From assembly GCF_001758785.1 (NCBI RefSeq), contig NZ_LROM01000050.1, positions 41,784 to 105,783 of the forward strand: a stretch of 64,000 bases of DNA, given 5' to 3'. Source of the DNA: Duganella phyllosphaerae (GTDB lineage: Bacteria > Pseudomonadota > Gammaproteobacteria > Burkholderiales > Burkholderiaceae_D). Every line of letters begins with the position of its first letter. Positions within the stretch are counted from its first letter, which is position 1. The position numbers and the translations under genes are program-made. Shown here piece after piece: positions 36,835 to 45,288 of this stretch. The notes under the pieces were generated by a model, which searched no databases, had not been told where the DNA came from, and saw nothing but the letters and a program-made list of their open reading frames with translations.

Positions 36835-36921
36835 CCGTCATTCCCGCGCCGGCGGGAATCCAGGTTCCATGCGTTACCGCGACGCGGCACAATTGGGTCC
36901 CCGCCTACGCGGGGATGACGG
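36835..36921. repeat. REP/dRS3-like composite repeat
   Basis: Outer near-perfect inverted repeats CCGTCATTCCCGC (36,835-36,847) and GCGGGGATGACGG (36,909-36,921), one mismatch, each part of its own small palindrome (ATTCCCGCGCCGGCGGGAAT and CCCCGCCTACGCGGGG). The whole 87-bp unit looks like a small non-autonomous repeat; the first half closely resembles the dRS3-type repeat family of Neisseria and other betaproteobacteria. Confidence 0.7.
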
Positions 36922-36942
36922 AGCAAAGTTTAGCGTCACCGG

Positions 36943-37632
36943 TCACTCCTCTACAATCTCCTCCTTCGCACCCCGCATCCACTCCACCAGCGGCAACGCA
37001 TCCTTCAAGCCACTGGCAATCATCGGCACCAGCAGCTCCGGCTGGTTGAGCGGCAAGTCGATCTCGGTCCACACGAAGAAGCTCTTGAGCTTGATGTATT
37101 CGATGTGCTCATGCGCCGGATCGAAACCCTTGGGCGGACGCATCAGCTTGCCTTCGTCGCGGATATCGCCAAACGTCAGTTTCAGCTTTTTATTCTTCAG
37201 CACCTTCTTGAACCCGGCCGCATCATCGACCATGTGCTGGCGCAGCGCTTTCAGGCGTCCGGCCGGCGGCATGTATTCGCCGGCGCCGAACAGCAGCCGG
37301 CCCGAACCGTCGATCTGCATGTAGTAGGTGGGGCCGCCGGCCTTGCTGGGACGGCGCATGTCGTTGGGAGCCACGGCCGCCGAAAAGCGCGTTTTATACG
37401 GGCTTTTATCGTGCGCGAAGCGGACGTCGCGGTTGATGCGAAACATCGCCTTCTTCGGATTGCTGAACTTGACCGCCGGATCGAACTTGCCCAGCTCGGC
37501 AATCATGCCGGTGACCACTTGCAGGAATTCTTCGCGCAGGATGTCGTAGCGCGGCTTGTTCATCACGAACCAGGGACGGTTGTTGTTCTCCGCCAGTTCG
37601 CGCAAAAATTGCGTCAGATCGCGTAAATGCAT
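36943..37632 (-). CDS. DUF2461 (TIGR02453) family protein
   Basis: 229-aa cytoplasmic protein of the DUF2461 family. It begins with LTQFLRELAENNNRPWFVMNK, and contains RINRDVRFAHDKSPYKTRFSAA and YYMQIDGSGRLLFGAGEYMPP, all characteristic blocks. Biochemical function is unknown. It lies 15 bases upstream (in transcription order after) the DegS/DegQ-like gene, possibly one transcript. Confidence 0.88.
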   Translation of the reverse strand: MHLRDLTQFLRELAENNNRPWFVMNKPRYDILREEFLQVVTGMIAELGKFDPAVKFSNPKKAMFRINRDVRFAHDKSPYKTRFSAAVAPNDMRRPSKAGGPTYYMQIDGSGRLLFGAGEYMPPAGRLKALRQHMVDDAAGFKKVLKNKKLKLTFGDIRDEGKLMRPPKGFDPAHEHIEYIKLKSFFVWTEIDLPLNQPELLVPMIASGLKDALPLVEWMRGAKEEIVEE

Positions 37633-37647
37633 GAGTGTTACTGAACC

Positions 37648-38799
37648 TTATTTGGGGGGCGGGCGCTTGCCGACGGTAACGTCGAGCGTGGTCTCGCGGC
37701 TCTTGCGCAGGACCTTCATTTTAGCTTTTTCCCCTGGAACCAGTTGAGCGATCTGATTGAGCATGCCGGTGGTGTCGCTGACCGGCTTGTCGTCCACCGA
37801 CAGCAGGATGTCGCCGGGCCGCACGCCGCCCTTGTAGGCCGGGCCGTTGCGCACCACGCCGGCGATCATGGCGCCGTTCTGGCGCGGCAGGCTGAAGCTG
37901 CGCGCCAGTTCCGGCGTGATGTCCTGCGTCTCCACGCCGATCCAGCCGCGCACCACGTGACCGGACTTGATGATCGCTTCCATCACGGTCTTGGCCGTGC
38001 TCATCGGAATGGCAAAACCGATCCCCACCGAGCCGCCCGACTGCGAATAAATCGCCGAATTAATCCCCAGCAAATTGCCGTGGGTATCGACCAGTGCGCC
38101 ACCCGAGTTGCCGAAGTTGATCGCGGCATCGGTCTGGATGAAATTTTCGAAATGGTTGATGTGCAGGTTGTTGCGGCCCAGCGCGGAGATGATGCCCATG
38201 GTCACCGTCTGACCGACGCCGAACGGATTGCCGATCGCCAGCACCACGTCCCCTACCTGGGCCTGCTCGGCCTGGCCCAGCACGATCACCGGCAACTTTT
38301 CCAGCTTGATCTTGATCACCGCCAGGTCGGTCTCGGGATCGGTACCGACGACCTTGGCGGCAGCCTTGCGGCCATCGGCCAGCATCACTTCGATCTCGTC
38401 GGCCGCTTCCACCACGTGGTTGTTGGTCAGGATATAACCTTCGGCCGAGACGATCACGCCCGAGCCGAGGCTCGAATCCTCCTCGTCGCCTTCATCGCCG
38501 AAGAAGCGCTTGAAGAACGGATCTTTCATTAACGGATGCTTGCTGCGCTTGGGCCGCTTGCTGGTGACGATGTTGACCACGGCCGGCATGGCGCGCGCGG
38601 CGGCGTTGCGGTACGAGCCGCCCGCCAGCGCCGGCGGCTTCGATGGACCGGCCTCGAGCATCGGCGCGGGACGCTCGGCGCTGCCCATTTGCTGCAGGCG
38701 CACGGGTACCCCACGGTCGGTGACAACCGCGGTGTAGACAAAATACAGTGCCAGCGCGACGGTGACCGTTTGCGCAAACAACAACCAGAGTCGTCGCAT
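37648..38799 (-). CDS. DegS/DegQ-like trypsin-type serine protease (HtrA family)
   Basis: 383-aa envelope protease with an N-terminal membrane anchor (residues 4-25), catalytic triad H128 (NNHVVEA), D158 (DLAV) and S232 (GNSGG), and one PDZ domain (about 280-370). An uncleaved anchor with a single PDZ fits DegS-type regulatory proteases better than the two-PDZ DegP/DegQ; the Asp/Glu-rich loop at 102-108 is a variable surface loop. Whether it triggers a sigma-E type cascade is not shown here. Confidence 0.92.
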   Translation of the reverse strand: MRRLWLLFAQTVTVALALYFVYTAVVTDRGVPVRLQQMGSAERPAPMLEAGPSKPPALAGGSYRNAAARAMPAVVNIVTSKRPKRSKHPLMKDPFFKRFFGDEGDEEDSSLGSGVIVSAEGYILTNNHVVEAADEIEVMLADGRKAAAKVVGTDPETDLAVIKIKLEKLPVIVLGQAEQAQVGDVVLAIGNPFGVGQTVTMGIISALGRNNLHINHFENFIQTDAAINFGNSGGALVDTHGNLLGINSAIYSQSGGSVGIGFAIPMSTAKTVMEAIIKSGHVVRGWIGVETQDITPELARSFSLPRQNGAMIAGVVRNGPAYKGGVRPGDILLSVDDKPVSDTTGMLNQIAQLVPGEKAKMKVLRKSRETTLDVTVGKRPPPK

Positions 38800-38828
38800 A
38801 ATTCAACCCGCCGGAAGCGGGCGTCCTC

Positions 38829-39275
38829 TTAATTCTTGAGTGGATCGTTGCTGTGCTTGAGCGAATCGCGGATCTCGCGCAGCAGTACGATATCTTCCGG
38901 CGTCGGGGCCGGTGCGGCAGGTGTGGCCGGCTTTTCCAAACGTTGGCGTGCGCGGTTCATCAGGCGTACCATCTGGAAGATGATAAAGGCCAGGATGATG
39001 AAGTTCAGCAGGATGGTGATGAAGTTACCGTAGGCGAACACTGCGCCGAGTTTCTTGGCTTCTTCCAGGGGCAGACTGTGGGCTTGGCCATTGAGCGGAA
39101 TGTAGTAGCTGGCGAAGTCCAGGCCGCCGAACAGGATACCGATCGGGGGCATGATGATGTCCTTCACCAAGGAATCGACGATCTTGCCGAAGGCGCCGCC
39201 GATGATCACACCGACTGCCAGATCGACGACGTTGCCCTTCATCGCGAATTCTTTGAATTCTTGCATCATTGCCAT
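38829..39275 (-). CDS. mscL: Large-conductance mechanosensitive channel
   Basis: Homopentameric channel that opens on hypo-osmotic shock. 148 aa: N-terminal helix [36 protein letters not shown] merging into TM1, periplasmic loop, TM2 ([19 protein letters not shown]) and C-terminal bundle with [13 protein letters not shown]. Slightly long in the loop before the C-terminal helix (Pro/Ala-rich). Confidence 0.97.
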   Translation of the reverse strand: MAMMQEFKEFAMKGNVVDLAVGVIIGGAFGKIVDSLVKDIIMPPIGILFGGLDFASYYIPLNGQAHSLPLEEAKKLGAVFAYGNFITILLNFIILAFIIFQMVRLMNRARQRLEKPATPAAPAPTPEDIVLLREIRDSLKHSNDPLKN

Positions 39276-39533
39276 ATTTTTATCCCTCGACGTGTGGTCT
39301 TTTGTTTACAAAACTGCCCAAGGATCATACTATTTTTTCAATTGGATTCCAAACACCCTTGCCGTTTGCACACATTGACAAGGAATTGGTTTAAGTTTGA
39401 CCTATATCAATAAAATAAAAAACAGGGGACGATTCAATAGCGCACCGTACGCGGAAAACTGGCGCAAATCGGCGGAAGCTGCTCGTGTTACTTTCGAGAA
39501 AGTTTTTCCCGCCTTGTGGAACTCCCCTTCCCT

Positions 39534-39539
39534 TATAAT
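39534..39539 (+). promoter_or_regulatory. Candidate -10 (TATAAT) of the petABC operon
   Basis: Perfect TATAAT in the 375-base gap between mscL and petA, 111 bases before petA. The upstream region has no consensus -35 at 16-18 bases. The rest of the gap contains no evident gene. Confidence 0.45.
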
Positions 39540-39650
39540 TTTTGAGGTTGCAAGAAGCACACAAGTGCTCGGGACTTGGTCGGTTCTCCGGAGCATACGC
39601 GCTTTACGGCAGGCAGATTTTTGTTGGCACTTTGACAGATTGGGGTAAGA

Positions 39651-40259
39651 ATGGGTAACGAAAAACACATCGATTCAGGTCGTCGCAGCTTGCTCGTCGC
39701 GACGGGCGCGGCGGGTGGCGTGGTAGGACTGTGCACGGCGGGGGCGCTGGTCTCCACCTTCCAGCCGTCTGAACGGGCCAAGGCGGCCGGTGCGCCGGTC
39801 GAGGTCGACATCGCCGCCCTCAATCCGGGCGAAATGGTCACCGTCGAGTGGCGCGGCAAGCCGGTCTGGGTGCTCAAGCGCACGCCCGAAATGGTGGCCT
39901 CGCTCAAGAAAACCGACGGCAAGGTGGCCGATGCCGAATCGAAACGCAATCCCGACGAATTCACGCCCGAATACGCCCGCAACGAATGGCGCTCGCGCAA
40001 GCCCGAAATCCTGGTCGCGGTCGGCATTTGCACCCACCTCGGCTGTTCACCGTCCTCCAAGTTCCAGCCCGGTCCGCAGCCATCGCTGCCCGACGACTGG
40101 GAAGGCGGCTTCCTGTGCCCGTGCCACGGCTCCACCTTCGACATGGCCGGCCGCGTCTTCAAGAACAAACCGGCGCCGGACAACCTCCAGGTGCCACGCT
40201 ATATGTACCTCACCGACACCAAGCTCGTGATCGGCAAAGACGAGAAAGGCGAGGCATAA
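39651..40259 (+). CDS. petA: Ubiquinol-cytochrome c reductase iron-sulfur (Rieske) subunit
   Basis: Rieske protein of the bc1 complex. The 202-aa protein has a twin-arginine type N-terminus (R11-R12 followed by a hydrophobic helix SLLVATGAAGGVVGL) and both cluster-binding boxes CTHLGC (C127, H129) and CPCHGS (C156, H159), plus the disulfide cysteines within them. First gene of the petABC operon; petB starts 1 base after its stop. Confidence 0.97.
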   Translation: MGNEKHIDSGRRSLLVATGAAGGVVGLCTAGALVSTFQPSERAKAAGAPVEVDIAALNPGEMVTVEWRGKPVWVLKRTPEMVASLKKTDGKVADAESKRNPDEFTPEYARNEWRSRKPEILVAVGICTHLGCSPSSKFQPGPQPSLPDDWEGGFLCPCHGSTFDMAGRVFKNKPAPDNLQVPRYMYLTDTKLVIGKDEKGEA

Positions 40260-40260
40260 C

Positions 40261-41670
40261 ATGGCGTTCAAGGAGACCAAACTGCCGGCCAATGCACCGG
40301 CCGCAAAAAAGGCGCTGGGCTGGGTCGATGACCGCTTCCCGCTGACCAAGCTGTGGAACGATCAATGGGGCAAGTACTACGCCCCGAAAAACTTCAATTT
40401 CTGGTACATCTTCGGCTCGCTGGCGATGTTGGTGCTGGTGCTGCAAATTGTCACCGGCATCTTCCTGACCATGCACTACAAGCCGGACGCCACGTTGGCG
40501 TTCGCTTCGGTCGAGTACATCATGCGCGAAGTGCCGTCGGGCTGGCTGGTGCGGTATATGCACTCCACCGGCGCCTCGGCCTTCTTCATCATCATCTACC
40601 TGCACATGACACGGGCGCTGCTGTACGGTTCGTACCGCAAGCCGCGCGAGCTGATCTGGCTGTTCGGCTTTGCCATCTTCCTGTGCCTGATGGCCGAAGC
40701 GTTCTTCGGCTACCTGCTGCCATGGGGCCAGATGTCGTACTGGGGCGCGCAGGTGATCGTCAACCTGTTCGGCGCCATTCCCGTGATCGGCCCCGACCTG
40801 TCGTTGTGGATCCGTGGCGACTACGTAGTATCGGACGCCACCCTGAACCGCTTCTTCGCCTTCCACGTGATCGCCATTCCGCTGGTGCTGCTGGGACTGG
40901 TGGCGGCCCACCTGATCGCGCTGCACGAAATCGGTTCGAGCAACCCGGACGGCATCGAAGTGAAGGAAAACCTCGGACCGGACGGCCATCCTCTCGACTC
41001 CATCCCGTCGCACCCGTACTACACGGTGCACGACCTGTTCGGCGTGTCGATATTCCTGCTGATCTTCAGTTGCGTGGTGTTCTTCGCGCCGGAAATGGGC
41101 GGTTACTTCCTCGAGTACAACAACTTCCTGCCCGGGGACTCGCTCAAAACCCCGCTGCACATCGCTCCAACCTGGTACTTCACGCCGTTCTACTCGGTGC
41201 TGCGCGCCACCACGGCCGACTTCATGTGGGTGCTGATGTGCTTTGTGGCCGCTTACACCGTGTTCATCTGGCTCAAGTCGCGCCTGTCGTTCATCACCAA
41301 GATCGTCATTGCCGTGATCGCCCTGCTGGCGATTATCGGCATGCTGCCGCAGGTGCTGGACGCCAAGTTCTGGGGTGTGGTGTTCTTCGGCGGCTCGGTG
41401 GTGATCCTGGCTTTCATGCCGTGGCTCGACCATTCGCCGGTGAAGTCGATCCGCTACCGCCCGACCTGGCACAAGTATGTGTACGCTGTGTTCTTCCTGT
41501 CGTTCCTGACCCTGGGCGTGCTCGGTACGCTGCCGCCGACCGAGGGCCGCACCATCATTTCGCAAGTGTGCACCCTGTTGTACTTCAGCTTTTTCCTGTT
41601 CATGCCGTGGTGGAGCACGATGGGCACGTTCAAGAAAGTGCCCGACCGCGTGGTTTTCCATCCGCACTGA
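40261..41670 (+). CDS. petB: Cytochrome b of the bc1 complex
   Basis: Integral di-haem subunit carrying both quinone sites. The 469-aa protein has eight or so membrane helices, haem-ligating His pairs in the helices around YMHSTGASAFFIIIYLHM and FAFHVIAIPLVLLGLVAAHLIAL, the PPEW-equivalent region as IAPTWYFTPFYSVLR, and WGAQVIVNLFGAIP in the Qo site. The C-terminal extension over mitochondrial forms is normal for betaproteobacteria. Confidence 0.97.
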   Translation: MAFKETKLPANAPAAKKALGWVDDRFPLTKLWNDQWGKYYAPKNFNFWYIFGSLAMLVLVLQIVTGIFLTMHYKPDATLAFASVEYIMREVPSGWLVRYMHSTGASAFFIIIYLHMTRALLYGSYRKPRELIWLFGFAIFLCLMAEAFFGYLLPWGQMSYWGAQVIVNLFGAIPVIGPDLSLWIRGDYVVSDATLNRFFAFHVIAIPLVLLGLVAAHLIALHEIGSSNPDGIEVKENLGPDGHPLDSIPSHPYYTVHDLFGVSIFLLIFSCVVFFAPEMGGYFLEYNNFLPGDSLKTPLHIAPTWYFTPFYSVLRATTADFMWVLMCFVAAYTVFIWLKSRLSFITKIVIAVIALLAIIGMLPQVLDAKFWGVVFFGGSVVILAFMPWLDHSPVKSIRYRPTWHKYVYAVFFLSFLTLGVLGTLPPTEGRTIISQVCTLLYFSFFLFMPWWSTMGTFKKVPDRVVFHPH

Positions 41671-41701
41671 GCCGCTGAAACCCGTACATAAAGGACAAGA
41701 C

Positions 41702-42466
41702 ATGAATTTTGCGAAGAAACTGCTGGCTGCGCTGGCCCTGGTGCCGGCGCTGGTACTGGCGAATGAAGCCGGTTTCCCTTACGATAAGGCCCCTGACCGT
41801 TCGAATAACATGGCAGCACTGCAACATGGTGCAAAATTATTCGTCAATTACTGTTTGAACTGTCACAATGCGTCCTCGATGCGGTACAACCGCCTCAAGG
41901 ACCTGGGACTGACGGATGCGCAGATCCGCGATAACCTGTTGTTTACGGCAGATAAAGTGGGCGCCCTGATGACCACCTCCATGAATCCGAAGGACGCCAA
42001 GGCGTGGTTTGGCGCGGTGCCGCCGGATTTGTCGGTGATCGCGCGGGCCAAGGCGTCGGGTTCGGGCAGCGGTTCGGATTACCTGTACACGTATCTGCGC
42101 ACGTTTTACAAGGACGATACCCGCCCGAACGGCTGGAACAACCGGGTGCTGGAAAACGCCGCGATGCCGCATGTGTTGTGGGAATTGCAAGGCATCCAGA
42201 AGATCAAGATGAAGGACGTGCCTGATCCGCACGAGCACGGCAAGACGATCCACCAGTTCGACGGTTTCGAACAAGTCGCGCCGGGCACCATGAGTAAGTT
42301 AGAATTCGATAACGCGGTGGCCGACCTGGTTGGCTACATGCAATGGATGGCGGAGCCGGCGGCGCAAACCCGCAAGAAACTGGGCGTGGTGGTGGTCTTG
42401 TTCCTGTCCCTGTTTGTCTTGCTGGCCTGGCGTTTGAACGCGTCGTACTGGAAAGAAGTGAAATAA
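41702..42466 (+). CDS. petC: Cytochrome c1 of the bc1 complex
   Basis: Membrane-anchored c-type cytochrome that passes electrons from the Rieske centre to soluble cytochromes. The 254-aa precursor has a signal peptide (to about residue 20), the CLNCH haem site (C51, C54, H55), a Met ligand candidate in PGTMSKLEF, and a C-terminal membrane helix (GVVVVLFLSLFVLLAWRL). A terminator follows at 42,472. Confidence 0.97.
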   Translation: MNFAKKLLAALALVPALVLANEAGFPYDKAPDRSNNMAALQHGAKLFVNYCLNCHNASSMRYNRLKDLGLTDAQIRDNLLFTADKVGALMTTSMNPKDAKAWFGAVPPDLSVIARAKASGSGSGSDYLYTYLRTFYKDDTRPNGWNNRVLENAAMPHVLWELQGIQKIKMKDVPDPHEHGKTIHQFDGFEQVAPGTMSKLEFDNAVADLVGYMQWMAEPAAQTRKKLGVVVVLFLSLFVLLAWRLNASYWKEVK

Positions 42467-42471
42467 TCGAG

Positions 42472-42502
42472 AGCGCCGGAGCAGACTTCGGCGCTTGTTT
42501 TT
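42472..42502 (+). terminator. Rho-independent terminator of petABC
   Basis: 7-bp stem AGCGCCG / CGGCGCT (42,472-42,478 and 42,489-42,495) with a 10-base loop, followed by TGTTTTT, a few bases after the petC stop. Confidence 0.85.
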
Positions 42503-42585
42503 GCGATGCCCGCCTGAGCGGGCAATCGGTTCTGGGGTGATCCGTTCGACGGCTCGCCCCCTTTGTTTCTAAGGAACTATAACAA

Positions 42586-43197
42586 ATGATGGTTCTCTAC
42601 TCGGGCACTACCTGCCCATTCTCGCAACGTTGCCGCCTGGTGCTGTTTGAAAAAGGCATGGACTTCGAAGTACGCGACGTCGACCTGTTCAACAAGCCGG
42701 AAGACATTTCGACCATGAACCCGTATGGTCAGGTGCCGATCCTGGTCGAGCGCGAATTGATCCTGTACGAATCGAACATCATCAACGAGTACATCGACGA
42801 GCGCTTCCCGCACCCGCAACTGATGCCGGCCGATCCGCTGATGCGCGCGCGCGCCCGCCTGATGCTGTTCAACTTCGAGAAAGAGCTGTTCGTCCACGTG
42901 CACGTGCTCGAGAGCGAACGCGCCAAGGGCAACGACAAGAGCCACGACAAGGCCCGCGCCGAAATCCGCGACCGCCTGACCACGCTCGCGCCACTGTTCC
43001 TGAAGAACAAGTACATGCTCGGCGACGAATTCTCGATGCTGGACGTGGCCGTCGCGCCGCTGCTGTGGCGCCTGGACCACTACGGTATCGAGCTGTCGAA
43101 GACCGCCGCGCCGCTGATGAAATACGCCGAGCGTATCTTCTCGCGCCCGGCCTACATCGAAGCGCTGACCCCGTCCGAAAAAGTGATGCGTCGTTAA
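42586..43197 (+). CDS. sspA: Stringent starvation protein A (GST-fold)
   Basis: RNA polymerase-associated protein of the glutathione S-transferase fold, important in stationary phase. 203 aa: thioredoxin-like N-terminal domain with SGTTCPFSQRCRLVLFEKGMDFEVRDVDLF and QVPILVERELILYESNIINEYIDERFPHP, then the all-helical C-terminal domain. Precedes sspB, as in most beta- and gammaproteobacteria. Confidence 0.94.
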   Translation: MMVLYSGTTCPFSQRCRLVLFEKGMDFEVRDVDLFNKPEDISTMNPYGQVPILVERELILYESNIINEYIDERFPHPQLMPADPLMRARARLMLFNFEKELFVHVHVLESERAKGNDKSHDKARAEIRDRLTTLAPLFLKNKYMLGDEFSMLDVAVAPLLWRLDHYGIELSKTAAPLMKYAERIFSRPAYIEALTPSEKVMRR

Positions 43198-43308
43198 TCA
43201 CAGGGCGCAGCCGCGCCCCGTGTTAAATGCTGCAATAGTTGATCATCGGCGCGCCGCCGTACGTTTTACAGCGGCAGCGCGCCGAGTGTTACCGTAGTCT
43301 GGAAGACC

Positions 43309-43815
43309 ATGTCCGAAATCTCTACCAAGCCATACATGCTGCGCGCCATCTACGAATGGTGCACCGATAGCGGCTATACGCCCTACCTGGCCGTCAAGGT
43401 CGATGCTTCGACCACGGTCCCGATGGAATACGTGAAAAAAGGCGAAATCGTCCTCAACATCAGCTTCGGCGCCACGTCCGGCCTGAAAATGGACAACGAC
43501 GCCATCCGCTTCCACGCCCGCTTCGGCGGCGTCTCGCGCGAAATCTACGTGCCGGTCAACAACGTGATGGCGATCTACGCCAACGAAAACGGCCAGGGCA
43601 TGGCGTTCGAGCCACAACTGGGCGGCGAAGCTGGCGCAGGCCAGTCGTCGCCAGTGGTGGACGAGCCGGCCGCACCGGTACTCGCGTCCGTGCCGTCGAT
43701 CGCCCCGGCGCCAGCGCCGGTGTCGACCGCCAAACCGGACACCGAAACGTCGCCCGACGACGACAACGAACCGCCACGCAAGGGCGGCCGCCCGACCCTG
43801 ACGCGGATTAAATAG
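43309..43815 (+). CDS. sspB: ClpXP protease specificity-enhancing factor SspB
   Basis: Adaptor delivering ssrA-tagged proteins to ClpXP. The 168-aa protein has the folded tag-binding domain (residues 1-110: KPYMLRAIYEWCTDSGYTPYL, GEIVLNISFGAT, ARFGGVSREIYVPVNNVMAIYA), a Pro/Ala-rich linker, and the C-terminal ClpX-binding tail GGRPTLTRIK. Complete in all parts. Confidence 0.96.
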   Translation: MSEISTKPYMLRAIYEWCTDSGYTPYLAVKVDASTTVPMEYVKKGEIVLNISFGATSGLKMDNDAIRFHARFGGVSREIYVPVNNVMAIYANENGQGMAFEPQLGGEAGAGQSSPVVDEPAAPVLASVPSIAPAPAPVSTAKPDTETSPDDDNEPPRKGGRPTLTRIK

Positions 43816-43841
43816 CGTATAATCTGCCCCGTACAAGTTTC

Positions 43842-43917
<76 letters not shown>

Positions 43918-43933
43918 ATAAAATCAAGCACTT

Positions 43934-43960
43934 AGCCCAATCCTCAGGATTGGGCTTTTT
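43934..43960 (+). terminator. Rho-independent terminator after tRNA-Thr
   Basis: Perfect 10-bp stem AGCCCAATCC / GGATTGGGCT with a TCA loop (43,934-43,956) and a T run, 17 bases after the tRNA. Confidence 0.92.
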
Positions 43961-43992
43961 GCTTTCTGGATGCCATGTAACCCCTGTGTAAC

Positions 43993-44014
43993 CCGGCTTG
44001 ATCAATCAAGCCGG
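43993..44014. repeat. 22-bp palindrome next to the tRNA
   Basis: CCGGCTTGAT-CA-ATCAAGCCGG, perfect 10-bp arms. It lies just inside the accessory region, between the tRNA terminator and the small HTH gene; it could be a terminator for the minus-strand HTH gene or a recombinase/excisionase site. Confidence 0.5.
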
Positions 44015-44110
44015 AAGGGCCAGCGGCCTGTCGCACCATGCACGGGCGATCAAAGAGCCAAAAAGGGCTCTTATCGAATACATCGCATGCACAGGTGCGA
44101 CGCCCTTCTC

Positions 44111-44359
44111 TCAAGCACCAAGAATGCGCCGGATAGCCTCTACCGGCCAGGCCAGCCGGCCGTTCACCCGAACCGGTCGCAGAGGTCCATTTTCGGCGGA
44201 CGCCCATACCCGCAATGTCTGCGGTTTTCTCCCCAAGTGGTAAGCAGCACATGCGGTATCGACATGTGTCCGCCGTTCCAGGTCAAGCGGCATGAAGCCC
44301 AGCCAAGATTGAGCACCTGCCATCAGGTGTTGTATTGCTTGCGGTTGTTGCTGATCCAT
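44111..44359 (-). CDS. Small HTH/excisionase-like protein
   Basis: 82-aa protein starting MDQQQPQAIQHLM at 44,359, with a GAGGCG ribosome-binding site. The second half reads VDTACAAYHLGRKPQTLRVWAS followed by a wing-like PLRPVRVNGRLAWPVEAIRRIL, the pattern of MerR/excisionase-type winged helices that recognise DNA through one HTH and a short wing. In-frame starts further upstream exist up to 44,560 but lack a ribosome-binding site and run through a hairpin at 44,510. Its place next to the tRNA suggests an excisionase or element regulator; this is inference. Confidence 0.65.
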   Translation of the reverse strand: MDQQQPQAIQHLMAGAQSWLGFMPLDLERRTHVDTACAAYHLGRKPQTLRVWASAENGPLRPVRVNGRLAWPVEAIRRILGA

Positions 44360-44509
44360 CCATCGCCTCGAAATTTGAGCGCCGAACAACAGGCCAACCT
44401 CAATGGTCATCGCCACATCGTCCGGCACATATCCGACAACGCCGGGGCACGGCCCCAGCCCAAGAATACTGTTCCGTATCGACGTCGCCCGTGACGCGCA
44501 GTCAATACG

Positions 44510-44529
44510 CAAGCGCCTTTCGGCGCTTG
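44510..44529. repeat. Hairpin CAAGCGCC-TTTC-GGCGCTTG
   Basis: Perfect 8-bp inverted repeat with a TTTC loop in the gap between the two minus-strand accessory genes. A second inverted repeat, TTCAGGCC / GGCCTGAA (44,687-44,694 and 44,706-44,713), lies just downstream of the sigma-like gene and may end its transcript. Nothing else convincing is seen between 44,360 and 44,754. Confidence 0.45.
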
Positions 44530-44754
44530 TCCCCCACCAAGCTTCAGGCGCCGGGCACAACCGTTATGCGGTTTCCCGCGTTGCTCTACCGGTAAAAACG
44601 ACAAGTTATTGTGGCGCAACACCAGTTTTTCATATTCACAGATGGGGACGGCGGACATCATCCCAGCCATTTGGCCTGGCTCATGTTTCAGGCCGCCACA
44701 AAACTGGCCTGAACCGGCGAGGAACTTTGTGATGAGGAGAACCGGCTCTGTTGA

Positions 44755-45288
44755 TCAACTGCAGCAAGCCAGCTCTACGCAAAATTGAAGCCGTTCCGGG
44801 ATCGTTTTCTTTTCGCGTAACTGCTGCAGCATCTGACGTACTCGGCGTGGTGTAACACCCAAAATCTGCGCAAGATCAGAGATAGACTTGCCACTTATAA
44901 AGCGTGCGACCGATAGCAACTTGGCTACGGTAGTCTCATCCGACAGGAACGTTCCTTCTTCGCTATCGTCGTCGGTTGATACAGTGATATTCTCAATCAA
45001 CGCGCGTGTATGTTCGCCAATGATGTCGTCACTGTCGAGCGAGATTGCGAACGTGTGAGCGCCAAATTGTCGCCGCATTCGCTTTTCCCAATGCCCGAAA
45101 ATAAACTGGCATAACGTACCCCTCGTTGGGTCGAACTCCTTACCTTTGTCCACGATGATGAGACTGACTTCTTGGCGGCCATCTTCCCAAGGCAATCCAT
45201 ATTTTGCCGACTTGGCTTTGATCTGGTCCAAGTGTTCTTGCGCAAACGCAACGGCAAGATGGGCTATTTGGTTTGGGGTAAAAAACAT
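44755..45288 (-). CDS. Sigma-70-like protein (short sigma or sigma-derived regulator)
   Basis: 177-aa protein with a sigma region-2-like segment (about residues 10-75: EDGRQEVSLIIVDKGKEFDPTRGTL then HWEKRMRRQFG) and a region-4-like HTH at 135-160 (SISDLAQILGVTPRRVRQML). The spacing is that of a small group-4 sigma or a phage/element-borne sigma derivative. Base composition is lower in GC than the core genome. It could drive transcription of other genes of the element; no cognate promoters are identified. Confidence 0.6.
   Translation of the reverse strand: MFFTPNQIAHLAVAFAQEHLDQIKAKSAKYGLPWEDGRQEVSLIIVDKGKEFDPTRGTLCQFIFGHWEKRMRRQFGAHTFAISLDSDDIIGEHTRALIENITVSTDDDSEEGTFLSDETTVAKLLSVARFISGKSISDLAQILGVTPRRVRQMLQQLREKKTIPERLQFCVELACCS

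Noticed and set aside
44407..44670. 87-codon minus-strand frame between the HTH and sigma-like genes
   Set aside because: Runs through the 44,510 hairpin, has no ribosome-binding site and no recognisable motif; kept out for lack of support.
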